Source of the DNA: Maridesulfovibrio hydrothermalis AM13 = DSM 14728
GTDB lineage: Bacteria; Desulfobacterota; Desulfovibrionia; Desulfovibrionales; Desulfovibrionaceae
Direction: 5' to 3'
NCBI RefSeq assembly: GCF_000331025.1
Contig: NC_020055.1
Span: 2,823,370 to 2,887,369, forward strand
Length of the DNA: 64,000 nt
Below the pieces are notes generated by a model. That model saw nothing but the letters and a program-made list of their open reading frames with translations, ran no database searches and was not told where the DNA came from. Numbering within the stretch: the first letter of the stretch is position 1; each line of letters starts with the position of its first letter. Positions 25,575-33,439 of the stretch are shown piece by piece. The position numbers and the translations under genes were made by a program.

Positions 25575-26516
25575 CTAACGTCCAAACCCCTCACGTATCT
25601 GCTTGAAAAGGCTGAATAAAAGAGCGTCTGGAACGGCTTTGTCATTAATATTCATACTGACAATTCTTACTACAGTATTATTATTCGGAGTAACATTCTC
25701 TTCAGTTACGAGAACAATTTTCCTCTGCTGAGATGAATCTTCTTCACTCGCTGAAATAACAAGCACCCATTGCCCACCCTGTTCTGCCCAGTTCAAGTCG
25801 ACACTGCGGTGAGAATGAACGCTATTTTCCAGAAGTTTAACAAAGTCCTCAAGAGAAAAATGTTTCCGGCTCTTACCGGCAACTCCAAGATATTCCCCTT
25901 CTGAATTCATAATAACCAACGGACGTTCCAGATAATCAACAGACGGAAATGAAGATTCATCCGGGCCAGCAGAGGCATCACTGCTTCTCAACAGCCGGAA
26001 CAACTCTGCACGGTCACGCTTCAAACGCCCTACCTCCATTGCCAGTTCAAGAATCTGCTCATTAGTCTCAGCTGCAAGCTTGCGTTTCTCGCTACGCAAA
26101 CTAGAAACCTCATCACGCAGATCACGTATTTCAGATTGGAAAAGAGTTTGATTGGACAACAGATCTGAAACCTTCCCTAAAACAGAAGATAAACCGCTGA
26201 TAACGGTCTGCATCTCAGAGCTGGACTCCAGTCCGGCATCATTAATCAGTTGTTGATCATTTCGAATATTGTCAATTAACATTCCGAATTTAATAGTCAA
26301 TTCATTTTCAATTTGTTCAGTTGACCAATTCATACCATACATTTCACGTATCCTCCCGAAAATTTCCAGAGCTTCAACCGGATACTTCTGCCTGCGTCCG
26401 GTCCCTGCCACAGAAGGCAAGAATTTAGAGAACTTATCCTTGTAGTACACCACCGTAGACGGGGGGATACCCAACCTCCTGCCTACTTCCCTTAAACTTA
26501 AATATTGACTAGACAT
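25575..26516 (-). CDS. MerR-family-like transcriptional regulator
   Basis: 313 residues from the ATG at 26516, chosen because AGGT lies just upstream; a start at 26540 has no ribosome binding site. Residues about 5-70 form a MerR-type winged helix-turn-helix (YLSLREVGRRLGIPPSTVVYYKDKF with K-Y-P and EIFGRIREM). A coiled coil follows at about 110-175 (LLSNQTLF...LRDEVSSLRSEKRKLAAE). The C-terminal 120 residues are an unrecognised alpha-beta domain that may sense a signal. The region just upstream (26580-26618) has inverted and direct repeats fit for autoregulation. A target could be the neighbouring PqqD/ABC operon, but that is only proximity. Confidence 0.72.
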   Translation of the reverse strand: MSSQYLSLREVGRRLGIPPSTVVYYKDKFSKFLPSVAGTGRRQKYPVEALEIFGRIREMYGMNWSTEQIENELTIKFGMLIDNIRNDQQLINDAGLESSSEMQTVISGLSSVLGKVSDLLSNQTLFQSEIRDLRDEVSSLRSEKRKLAAETNEQILELAMEVGRLKRDRAELFRLLRSSDASAGPDESSFPSVDYLERPLVIMNSEGEYLGVAGKSRKHFSLEDFVKLLENSVHSHRSVDLNWAEQGGQWVLVISASEEDSSQQRKIVLVTEENVTPNNNTVVRIVSMNINDKAVPDALLFSLFKQIREGFGR

Positions 26517-26579
26517 AATACCTGCACAACTGTTGTTCATTTAATCGCTAAACATCAACATACACGCCAACAAAGAACA

Positions 26580-26618
26580 GGTCAACACCATTTTGAACAA
26601 TCATATGAACAATTGACC
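26580..26618. promoter_or_regulatory. Candidate operator of the MerR-like gene
   Basis: GGTCAA (26580-26585) and TTGACC (26613-26618) are inverted copies that bracket two direct repeats of GAACAAT starting 12 bp apart (26595 and 26607). The site ends about 65 bp before the regulator's start, where MerR-type autoregulation usually occurs. Confidence 0.4.
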
Positions 26619-26787
26619 AACAAGATGTTGATCAATTTTTATATACCGGACTCAAGCAGACCCCATAGACAAATGACAAAAGGTGATTATATTTTAAACA
26701 TAGGAGAAGAACTTAAACGGAGGGTAAATGCGAATAGAAGAGAAGCCTAAATACATATGCGAATTGAGTCGCCTTAATAAAAATTAG

Positions 26788-26842
26788 AGTGCGTATCGTG
26801 CCGGAGTAACATCCCACAGCCGCGTAATGTGGCAAACGCACT
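26788..26842. ncRNA. Possible structured RNA element or terminator
   Basis: A 7-bp stem (AGTGCGT 26788-26794 with ACGCACT 26836-26842) encloses a 5-bp inner hairpin (CCACA 26814-26818 with TGTGG 26828-26832, 9-nt loop) and leaves 19 nt unpaired on the 5' side. The stem is followed on the plus strand by TTTCTCTT and on the minus strand by CTAATTTTT. It lies 100 bp before a c-di-GMP-type gene, yet I do not see the conserved GEMM riboswitch sequences. It may be a terminator or a cis-regulatory RNA. Confidence 0.35.
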
Positions 26843-26943
26843 TTTCTCTTGCGCAACCTGGCATATGAAGTGTACTCGAAAACCATAGATAGAAAAATAA
26901 AAGGTAAAACTTAAAGCAGGATCTGACCTGAAAGCACTGCAAA

Positions 26944-28089
26944 ATGTTAGAAAAAATTAAAACAACACATCTTCAGGTGGGCATGTTCATTGTATGCTCT
27001 GCTACAGGGACAGCAAGCCTTCCGCCCAACCTCGCAAACGAGTATATTTCCTCAAAAGATGATATTACTTCAATTCTGAGGCACAACATTTCTGAAGTTC
27101 TGATTGATTCATCAAAAAGTTTACGTCCCAAGAATTTTCCTCAGACATCATACTCTGAAGAAATCCTTTTTGCCCGCGAAGCCTATAGCAATGTACTTAA
27201 TTGCATCAATAAGATGTACAAAGTCATTAAGAATAAAGAACAGCTTGAAATCGGTGAATATGCTGCAGAAGTTGATCCTCTGCTTGAATCAATTGAACGC
27301 AACAACAGTGCTTCGGCAAGTCTGACCGTCTTAGCACAATCAGACAGATATCTTTTCACACACAGCCTGAACACTGCAATTTTAAGCGCCCTTCTTGGTA
27401 GATACATGGAACTATCAAGAGATACGGTTAAAGAACTTTTTATTGCTGCCATGCTTATGAATATAGGACAAGTATGGATGCAGCCGGACCTTTTCAAAAA
27501 AAAAGGGAAACTGTCTCTCAGTGAATTTTCAACTATAAAAAAACATCCTGAAAGCGGCAGTATTTATCTCACTGAGCAAAACGATATTCCAGACAGCATA
27601 GTCAAAGCAGTTTTATCTCACCATGAAAAATATGACGGTTCTGGATACCCATATGGTATTTCGGGAAATGACATTCCGCAGTATGCCCGTATAATTTCCA
27701 TATGTGACTCTTATGATGCAATGACATCTGACAGACCGTATAGAGAGGCTCTAACGCCCAACACGGCAATCAAACACCTTTACACGATGACCAGCACGTC
27801 TTTCCATCCGCGATATCTGGAAAGCTTCATAAAATGCATTGGAATATATCCGGTGGGTTGCTTTGTAAAACTTTCAGACGGACGATACGGCGTGGTAGTA
27901 ACCAACACGCCCAAGGCCCCGCTGCTGCCTCAAGTCAAAGTAGTATTTGACCGCAAATTCCGTGCAATTCAGCCTGAATTTCTAGACCTTTCAAAAATAT
28001 CAGGTGAAATTAAAGGTGGGAATCTGGAGATAGTTGAATGTATCCATCCAAAGACATTCAAACTGGAACTGGACAGATTTCTCTGGTAA
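26944..28089 (+). CDS. HD-GYP domain protein, catalytic HD dyad replaced
   Basis: 381 residues. The N-terminal 100 residues start with TTHLQVGMFIV, as in DUF3391 domains that precede HD-GYP. The HD-GYP domain (about 130-300) keeps the first His (HSLNTAIL), KKHPESG, HHEKYDGSGYPYG (226-238) and ICDSYDAMTSDRPYR, but the defining HD pair, normally LLHDIGK, is LMNIGQ: Met172-Asn173. Since these residues ligate the di-metal centre that cleaves c-di-GMP, the enzyme is probably inactive or altered, and may act as a c-di-GMP effector. The last 80 residues hold a small beta domain (VGCFVKLSDGRYGVVV). It is convergent with an HPt gene 12 bp away. Confidence 0.85.
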   Translation: MLEKIKTTHLQVGMFIVCSATGTASLPPNLANEYISSKDDITSILRHNISEVLIDSSKSLRPKNFPQTSYSEEILFAREAYSNVLNCINKMYKVIKNKEQLEIGEYAAEVDPLLESIERNNSASASLTVLAQSDRYLFTHSLNTAILSALLGRYMELSRDTVKELFIAAMLMNIGQVWMQPDLFKKKGKLSLSEFSTIKKHPESGSIYLTEQNDIPDSIVKAVLSHHEKYDGSGYPYGISGNDIPQYARIISICDSYDAMTSDRPYREALTPNTAIKHLYTMTSTSFHPRYLESFIKCIGIYPVGCFVKLSDGRYGVVVTNTPKAPLLPQVKVVFDRKFRAIQPEFLDLSKISGEIKGGNLEIVECIHPKTFKLELDRFLW

Positions 28090-28100
28090 GTACGCTCAGC

Positions 28101-28403
28101 TTAAACAAAAATTATTTCCACCTGCTCTGCATAGCATTTAAGCTCGTTCAATAAAGTATATACCTGCCGCTTTCTTTTATCAGCAGCAGAAATTTCAATA
28201 CCCCGCCCTATCTCGGCAAGTTGGTTGAAGCCATAATTAAGAGCTGATCCTTTTATATTGTGACCTATCCGCAACACATCCGTCAGGTTATCACATTTAA
28301 GTGCCGTCTCAAGATCCTTTATTTCTCTATAAGTATTATCCATAAACCCCGGAATGAGCACTTCCAGATCTTTACTTATCTCTTCAGTAATTTTGCCTGC
28401 CAT
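28101..28403 (-). CDS. Histidine phosphotransfer (HPt) domain protein
   Basis: 100 residues from the ATG at 28403, which has GGGGAGG about seven bases upstream; an earlier ATG at 28418 overlaps that site. The phosphorylatable His lies in VLRIGHNIKGSALNYGF near residue 48, the signature H-x-x-K-G-S-A of HPt four-helix bundles. It would shuttle phosphate between a hybrid kinase and a response regulator; the stand-alone CheY proteins at 29800 and 58744 are possible partners but the cognate kinase is not in the window. Confidence 0.85.
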   Translation of the reverse strand: MAGKITEEISKDLEVLIPGFMDNTYREIKDLETALKCDNLTDVLRIGHNIKGSALNYGFNQLAEIGRGIEISAADKRKRQVYTLLNELKCYAEQVEIIFV

Positions 28404-28418
28404 ACGCCGCCTCCCCAT

Positions 28419-28757
28419 ATAACTTATAGAAAATAATAATCATTTATATTTTATTATGTAGTTAGCCATATCATATCTTAAAATAATTATAAGTCAAAAA
28501 TTTATACTTTGTATTAAAGCAGGTAAGCATCAGGGCGTTGCACCGTAGCCGTTAAAACGTTTACCAAAAAAAAGCTCCCTCCCCATTAAGCGCGTCAATT
28601 GTGCTTTAATCCGAATTCAAGGCCCCCTTAAAGGTGGAGTTTGCATCCTGAACACAGAGTTATCCAAAAACAACAAAAGGCATTGCCCCGAAAGACAATG
28701 CCTTTATTACGTTCCAGTATACCTAAATCTTAAAAAAATCTAAGTATTCACATATGT
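28419..28757. other. Intergenic region
   Basis: 339 bp, AT-rich, without a gene I can support. Its right part contains the terminator of the Tim44-like gene (28676-28713). I see no other defined element. Confidence 0.4.
28670..28713 (-). terminator. Terminator of the Tim44-like gene
   Basis: Stem AAAGGCATTG/CAATGCCTTT (about 28676-28709) with a 10-nt loop; on the minus strand it runs into TTTGTTGTTTTT. It lies 45 bp after the stop of the Tim44-like gene. Confidence 0.75.
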
Positions 28758-29702
28758 TTAATCTTCGAGCTGCTGAATTCCATCAAGTTTCCACATGACT
28801 TCATTACCGCCATCCCTGACAAAATGCCACACTTCACGAACCTGTGAAGGCTGGGACTGAGAAGGATCTTCTCTAAGCAGAACATCATAGTACACAGTCG
28901 CGAAAGTCTTGGAGCCTTCTTCTTTTGCTTCAAGCAATCTGGCGTTAACCATCATGATATCTGTCTGAGAAGGACCCGGATCTTCCTGAGCCTGCTGTTT
29001 GATCTCATTCAGCACAGCAGGAGTTGCAAACTGTGCGATATCATTCATATCACGGATATCCCACGCCTTCTGGAGGCGATTGTACACAGCTTTTGCACCT
29101 TCGAGAAACTCCTCTTCGTCAAAGCCTGCGGGCACGCTGACAACAGGTCCGGTCTGCTGCTCTTCTGCTCCGGAAGCGGCATTGCCACCAGCGGGTTTAG
29201 AAGAAAGATGATCCCACGCACCCTGAGAAGCTTCTTCTCTGCGGGCATATGGATCGTTATTCATATTTTGTGCAGGCTGAGCAGAGGTAGGACCTCTGGT
29301 AAAATTGCCTTGCCTGTGTGTCTGATCAGAACTTTGCTTACGCGACTTGAAAAACCTGAAAGCAAGATAAGCCAGCAAGCCGAGAATCAGGATGTTGAAA
29401 AATCCACCTCCTCCGCCCATTCCGCCGAATCCTCCCAGCATAGAGCCGAGAAATGTTCCTGCAAGAAGTCCACCGAGCATTCCCATGCCCGGACGAGCAA
29501 TGCCGCCCTGCTGCTTATTAGCCCCGGCTCCCTGCCTCTGAGTGGTAGCAGTTGAAGTCGGCTTCTTAAAAGATTTAGAAAAAGATGGCTTGCTGCCGAA
29601 GGATCTACCGCCTCCCATTCTTTTGGCATCCGCATCACCGGCCATAACAGCAAGCAGACAAAAAAGAGTTAGCGGAAGAACCAAGTACCCGAGTAGTTTC
29701 AT
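28758..29702 (-). CDS. Tim44-like domain membrane protein
   Basis: 314 residues. A signal-like hydrophobic stretch (5-25) ends in DADAKR; a basic Ser/Gly/Gln-rich linker follows, then a glycine-rich membrane region (GMLGGLLAGTFLGSMLGGFGGMGGGGG, then ILILGLLAYLAFRFF at about 108-125). The C-terminal 140 residues form the Tim44-like (NTF2-like) domain beginning FDEEEFLEGAKAVYNRLQKAWDIRDMND. Such bacterial proteins (COG4395) are membrane-anchored, and their role is unsettled. Monocistronic by its own terminator. Confidence 0.82.
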   Translation of the reverse strand: MKLLGYLVLPLTLFCLLAVMAGDADAKRMGGGRSFGSKPSFSKSFKKPTSTATTQRQGAGANKQQGGIARPGMGMLGGLLAGTFLGSMLGGFGGMGGGGGFFNILILGLLAYLAFRFFKSRKQSSDQTHRQGNFTRGPTSAQPAQNMNNDPYARREEASQGAWDHLSSKPAGGNAASGAEEQQTGPVVSVPAGFDEEEFLEGAKAVYNRLQKAWDIRDMNDIAQFATPAVLNEIKQQAQEDPGPSQTDIMMVNARLLEAKEEGSKTFATVYYDVLLREDPSQSQPSQVREVWHFVRDGGNEVMWKLDGIQQLED

Positions 29703-29799
29703 CTAATACCTCATATTCGTTAAATTAAAAAAACCGCGACTAAAAGCCGCAGCTACATAAGTAATAACGTATTAACCCCATGTCCAGTGATATCGGTCA

Positions 29800-30210
29800 C
29801 TATTCGAGCGATTTTTTCAAAAATTTCAGTTCAACCATGGCTTCTCTGATTTTGATAACATCGATCGGCTTGGTCAAATAAACTGTGGCTCCGCCTTTGT
29901 AATATGCTTCCATCACATTTGCAGGATCCCCCAGAGCAGTAGTCATCATTACCCGAACCTCTAATTTAGGGGTAATTCCATGTTCTTTTTCGAGCTTGCG
30001 GATTTCCTCAAGAGCTTCAATCCCGTTCATCTCGGGCATCATTATATCCATGCAGATCAGATCGAATCTCTCCCCCGACTCAAGAGCCTGCTTAAAAGAT
30101 GCTACAGCTTCGATGCCGTTTTCAGCAAGAGCACATTCCCCGTAGCTTTCCATGACATGAGACATATATTTTCTGCTGGCAAGCTCATCTTCTGCAATTA
30201 AAATTTTCAT
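29800..30210 (-). CDS. CheY-like single-domain response regulator
   Basis: 136 residues, receiver domain only. Acidic pair E7-D8, phospho-acceptor Asp55 in DLICMDIMMPE, Thr in MMTTAL and the conserved Lys in YLTKPID. The sequence is close to that of the regulator at 58744-59142 (same ALESG/GLESG and MPEMNG/MPEMDG pattern), so the two are paralogues. With no output domain it must act by protein contact or as part of a phosphorelay with an HPt protein. Confidence 0.9.
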   Translation of the reverse strand: MKILIAEDELASRKYMSHVMESYGECALAENGIEAVASFKQALESGERFDLICMDIMMPEMNGIEALEEIRKLEKEHGITPKLEVRVMMTTALGDPANVMEAYYKGGATVYLTKPIDVIKIREAMVELKFLKKSLE

Positions 30211-30376
30211 AATCTACTCCATCAATTAAAACCAAATTACTTAAGATCTTTAAATTAAATCACAGCACAACTAATCTGGCAAGCTTCCAGCTAAATATTT
30301 TCAGCCTGACGGAATATCTTGCAGAGAGTGAAAATGAAATGTACTTATTCGCAAAAAAACATAACAGGAAATTTTC

Positions 30377-30703
30377 ATGATACAATCTATTTCTTCTGTA
30401 TTTTCAATTATATCAGGCAAATATGACTCCAACCCGCACTGGGATCACTGGCCTTTCGGTCCCGGTTACGGAGACTTCTGGGCTTCAGCATTAAAAATGC
30501 TCTTTGTGGCTGCCATTCTTGGCGCAATTATCCTTTTTCTAAGGTTTCTTTTCGGCCCTAAAGGCATGCTCAGAGATGAAGAACTGGACCGCGAAGCAGC
30601 TGAAATGCGCGAAAAAGATCTTCAGGATCTGGAACAGGAATACAAGGATGGAAAGATTTCAGATATTGATTACAAATTCAAAAAGAAAAGAATATTACAT
30701 TAA
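30377..30703 (+). CDS. Small membrane protein with SHOCT-like C-terminus
   Basis: 108 residues: a short Trp/Pro/Gly-rich N-terminus (HWDHWPFGPGYGDFW), one membrane helix (about 38-60), then a charged helix and a C-terminal LEQEYKDGKISDIDYKFKKKRIL that matches the SHOCT pattern (L-x-x-L-x-x-G-x-I-x-x-x-E/D-Y/F-x-x-K-K). Role unknown; SHOCT motifs often mediate oligomerisation. It lies five bases before the HD-domain gene and is probably co-transcribed with it. Confidence 0.65.
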   Translation: MIQSISSVFSIISGKYDSNPHWDHWPFGPGYGDFWASALKMLFVAAILGAIILFLRFLFGPKGMLRDEELDREAAEMREKDLQDLEQEYKDGKISDIDYKFKKKRILH

Positions 30704-30708
30704 AATAT

Positions 30709-31470
30709 ATGCAGGATTTCAAGAACATCTTCCATAATTTCACTGCTCCATATATACAGGATGCAAGCATTAACAAGCGGTCTGATTTTCAACTTAAATT
30801 AGACCATTCGCTTGATGTGCTTGAAAACAGCATAGGATTATGCCGTTCTTTAAATCTTGGTACGGAGCTGACTGAACTGGCGCAGATAGCGGCACTTTTT
30901 CATGACACCGGCCGCTTTCCCCAGTACAGTCAGTATGGCACTTTCAGAGATGTAGACTCATGCAATCATGCCACTCTCGGTGTACGCCATATATTAAAAA
31001 ACAAACTGCTGGAACAGGTTCCAATCACCTCGCGCAAAATAGTGCTAGGCGCAATTGCTTTACATAATCGAAACCGTATTCCTGACAACCTTCCTGAAAG
31101 TATTAAACTGATCACTCAAATTGTCAGGGACTCGGACAAAATTGATATTATGAAAATTCTACTTTTTCATATGGAAAAAGTTGAATCGGGCGGAACTGTT
31201 ACTCTTAATGGACTGCAAGAGATACCCGACAAAATTTCACCGGCAATTCTGCGCTCTGTTGAAGAAAAACAACAGGCTTCATACCTCGATATGCAGTGCC
31301 TGAACGACTTCCGCCTGTTGCTGCTGAGCTGGGTTTATGATTTTAACTTCAAATGGTCCAGACAGCAGATGCTTAAATGTGGATACCTTGATCAGATATT
31401 CTCACAACTACCCAAAAGCCCTGATATTACCAAGCTTTACAAACCAATCACAGAACAGCTTAACTCTTGA
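30709..31470 (+). CDS. HD-domain metal-dependent phosphohydrolase
   Basis: 253 residues. The HD fold is visible as LKLDHSLDVLENS near residue 31 (first His), AALFHDTGRFPQYSQYGTF near 62 (HD dyad plus the G-R-F-x-Q motif), CNHATLGVRHI, ALHNRN and IVRDSDKIDIMKIL (last Asp). All metal ligands seem present, unlike the HD-GYP protein at 26944. It probably hydrolyses a nucleotide or other phosphate ester. It starts 5 bp after the SHOCT-like gene. Confidence 0.78.
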   Translation: MQDFKNIFHNFTAPYIQDASINKRSDFQLKLDHSLDVLENSIGLCRSLNLGTELTELAQIAALFHDTGRFPQYSQYGTFRDVDSCNHATLGVRHILKNKLLEQVPITSRKIVLGAIALHNRNRIPDNLPESIKLITQIVRDSDKIDIMKILLFHMEKVESGGTVTLNGLQEIPDKISPAILRSVEEKQQASYLDMQCLNDFRLLLLSWVYDFNFKWSRQQMLKCGYLDQIFSQLPKSPDITKLYKPITEQLNS

Positions 31471-31583
31471 TTGAATTTGTGGGATAATAAACAGAAATTT
31501 GGCCTTGTCATTTGATAATTTATTCTTACTTATTCGAAGTAGCTTTTTATAAACCAAGTCAACATCACAACGGATAGCTAGAA

Positions 31584-32495
31584 ATGACCGAAACCAACTA
31601 CGATATTATCATATTGGGAGCAGGCCCTGCCGGCCTGCAAGCAGCAATTCACTCCGCACGAAAAGGTCTGAAAGTTCTGATTCTCGGTAAAAACGATAAA
31701 AGCAGTCTCTGGTGGGCTCACATAGAGAACTTTTGTTGTACGCTTGAAATTTCAGGTGAACAGATTCTCAAAACAGGTCAGCAGCAGGCTGAAAGTTTCG
31801 GAGCTTTATTTTTTAATGAAGATGTACTCAAAATAGTCGCGCCGGACCTCATGTCCGCGGATGGCAACGTCTTTACTATTCAGACCGAAACCAAGGTATT
31901 CAAGACCAAAGCGATCATCATCTGCACCGGAACCACACGCAACAAACTCGGCGTTCCCGGTGAGAAAGATCTTTTCGGCAAAGGTGTAAGCTATTGCGTT
32001 GAGTGTGACGGAAACTTTTTCAGAAACGAAGAGGTCGCCGTTGTCGGCGGTGAAAGCGCAGCAGCAGGCGGCGCACTGCACCTTACTCACCTTGCATCCA
32101 AAGTTCATCTGGTTTCAAAAACATTCAACTTTGCGCCGGAATTGATGGAACGCCTGAAAAATGAAAACATCATTATTCACGAAGGTGCTGAAGTCGAAAA
32201 AATTACCGGAACAAGCGGCGTTGACGGACTTGTACTTAAAGATGGTAATAAGCTGGATGTAACCGGAGTGTTTATTGAACTGGGCGCCAAGGGCGTAATG
32301 TCTCTGGCTGCTGAACTTGGAATATCGCTTGATGACTCCATGAAGTTCATTGAAACAGACAAGCAACAACGCACCAATGTCCCCGGAATATTCGCAGCAG
32401 GCGATATCTGCGGCCCGCCCCTCCAGATGGCAAAAGCTGTGGGTGAAGGTTGTGTTGCAGGACTCAGCGCAGCAAAATTTGTGCGCAGAACCTAA
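31584..32495 (+). CDS. Thioredoxin reductase-like FAD oxidoreductase
   Basis: 303 residues, the size of bacterial thioredoxin reductase. The FAD site IIILGAGPAGLQAA (8-21), the C-x-x-C redox pair Cys138-Cys141 in YCVECDGNFF, and the C-terminal FAAGDICGPPLQMAKAVGEG are present. The pyridine-nucleotide site is atypical: GGESAAAGGALHL replaces GGGDSAVEEA-like sequence, and the HRR motif that binds the 2'-phosphate of NADPH is VSK (177-179). The electron donor may therefore be NADH or something else. A Cys-Cys pair (51-52) is a further oddity. A strong terminator follows, so it is a single-gene unit. Confidence 0.85.
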   Translation: MTETNYDIIILGAGPAGLQAAIHSARKGLKVLILGKNDKSSLWWAHIENFCCTLEISGEQILKTGQQQAESFGALFFNEDVLKIVAPDLMSADGNVFTIQTETKVFKTKAIIICTGTTRNKLGVPGEKDLFGKGVSYCVECDGNFFRNEEVAVVGGESAAAGGALHLTHLASKVHLVSKTFNFAPELMERLKNENIIIHEGAEVEKITGTSGVDGLVLKDGNKLDVTGVFIELGAKGVMSLAAELGISLDDSMKFIETDKQQRTNVPGIFAAGDICGPPLQMAKAVGEGCVAGLSAAKFVRRT

Positions 32496-32529
32496 GCAGG
32501 CTCGCAGAATTTAATTGATTATAAAAATT

Positions 32530-32569
32530 GAAAAGCGGTTCCATCTATCTGATGGAGCCGCTTTTTTAT
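32530..32569 (+). terminator. Terminator of the thioredoxin reductase-like gene
   Basis: AAGCGGTTCCATC and GATGGAGCCGCTT form a 13-bp stem with one G-U pair and a short loop, followed by TTTTTTA on the plus strand; A residues on its left make it usable from the other side too. Confidence 0.8.
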
Positions 32570-32669
32570 GCGCTTCGTATTTTTTATTGAAGATTTCACC
32601 ATCAACAACGATGGGACAAAACAAGCTCCAGCGTGAATTATCTGCTCAATTCTTACAGATATTAAAAAC

Positions 32670-33350
32670 CTATTTGCGTGATGAATAAATATAGTTGGGA
32701 TACAAAACAGCCTTGCCGGTAAATTCACCTGCTACATCATCAGGAACAGCGCCGACAGTGGCTATAATGTTAAAACCCAGTTTTTGTAACCCGCGCCGAA
32801 CCTCTTCATTGTAATTCAGATCAGCAGGATAGTTTGGAGGCATCATATATAAACTTTTCCAGCCTGAAAAACCTGCCTTAGAAAGATTCTCCATTACCGG
32901 AATCCGAACAGCCTCACCTCTATGTGAAATGATAAAAACCGGAACATTGCGGGACAAAAGAAATTCGAACAATGCAACCGAAGGTTCAATCGCCGGCAAA
33001 CGACTTAAAATAATATGAGAATATAAATCCTTGCGCGCAGCAGAATTATCTGAAAAGCCCTGCTTCCTGCGGGCGTTGTATGTTGAAAGAAGAACATCTT
33101 CAACCGACATGACTACGGCCGGATACCGCACTTTCCCGTTAATGGCTGCCTTGACCCGTCTGGCAATACTTTTAGCCAGCACATTAACATCCTTATAATA
33201 TTCACCGCTTTCATGATAATCGATAATATCATTTTTAGCCTGCGGCAGTGATATCATCGCCCCCGGCTTTATTGCGCTTCTGGACTTACCGGAAACGCAC
33301 CCCGCGAGGCTGAATAAAATCAACATGATACAGAAAAGGCGTAAGATCAA
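32670..33350 (-). CDS. Lipoprotein of the HAD acid phosphatase fold with altered active site
   Basis: 226 residues. A lipoprotein signal (LILFSLAGC, Cys18) places it in the periplasm. The body aligns with subfamily IIIB acid phosphatases (class B/C type), but the DxDET motif reads MSVEDVL (81-87): the nucleophile Asp is Ser82 and the second Asp is Glu84. Motif II (VPVFIISHRGE) and a late GAVPDDVAGE remain recognisable. It is therefore likely to bind rather than hydrolyse, or to have a different chemistry. It is followed on the same strand by none; upstream on that strand is the yibE/F-like gene, 89 bp away. Confidence 0.65.
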   Translation of the reverse strand: MILRLFCIMLILFSLAGCVSGKSRSAIKPGAMISLPQAKNDIIDYHESGEYYKDVNVLAKSIARRVKAAINGKVRYPAVVMSVEDVLLSTYNARRKQGFSDNSAARKDLYSHIILSRLPAIEPSVALFEFLLSRNVPVFIISHRGEAVRIPVMENLSKAGFSGWKSLYMMPPNYPADLNYNEEVRRGLQKLGFNIIATVGAVPDDVAGEFTGKAVLYPNYIYSSRK

Positions 33351-33439
33351 AACGGTACTCCTTGCTTAAACCTCAATTGATGCAACATGCATGAGAATTA
33401 CCACAATGAGCTTACGCCCGACAAGGCAGATAATTAGAA

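Larger units (their letters stand above)
26541..26943. other. Intergenic region with repeats and a structured element
   Basis: 403 bp between divergent MerR-like and HD-GYP genes. The 81-codon frame here shows no coding character and I reject it. It holds operator-like repeats (26580-26618) and a stable two-part hairpin (26788-26842), listed separately. No clear -35/-10 pair was found for either gene. Confidence 0.4.

Noticed and set aside
26505-26750. 81-codon ORF between the MerR-like and HD-GYP genes
   Set aside because: It overlaps the start and operator of the MerR-like gene, has no ribosome binding site and shows a composition of random translation (many His, Thr, Arg).
26788-26842. 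GEMM (c-di-GMP-I) riboswitch before the HD-GYP gene
   Set aside because: The conserved GCAAA/CGCAAAGCC and tetraloop-receptor sequences are absent; kept only as an unassigned structured element.
30277-30292. TGGCAAGCTTCCAGCT as a sigma-54 promoter for the SHOCT-like gene
   Set aside because: GG-N10-GC spacing fits, but the -12 part reads CAGC and the sequence is also part of a near-palindrome; the match is too weak to call.
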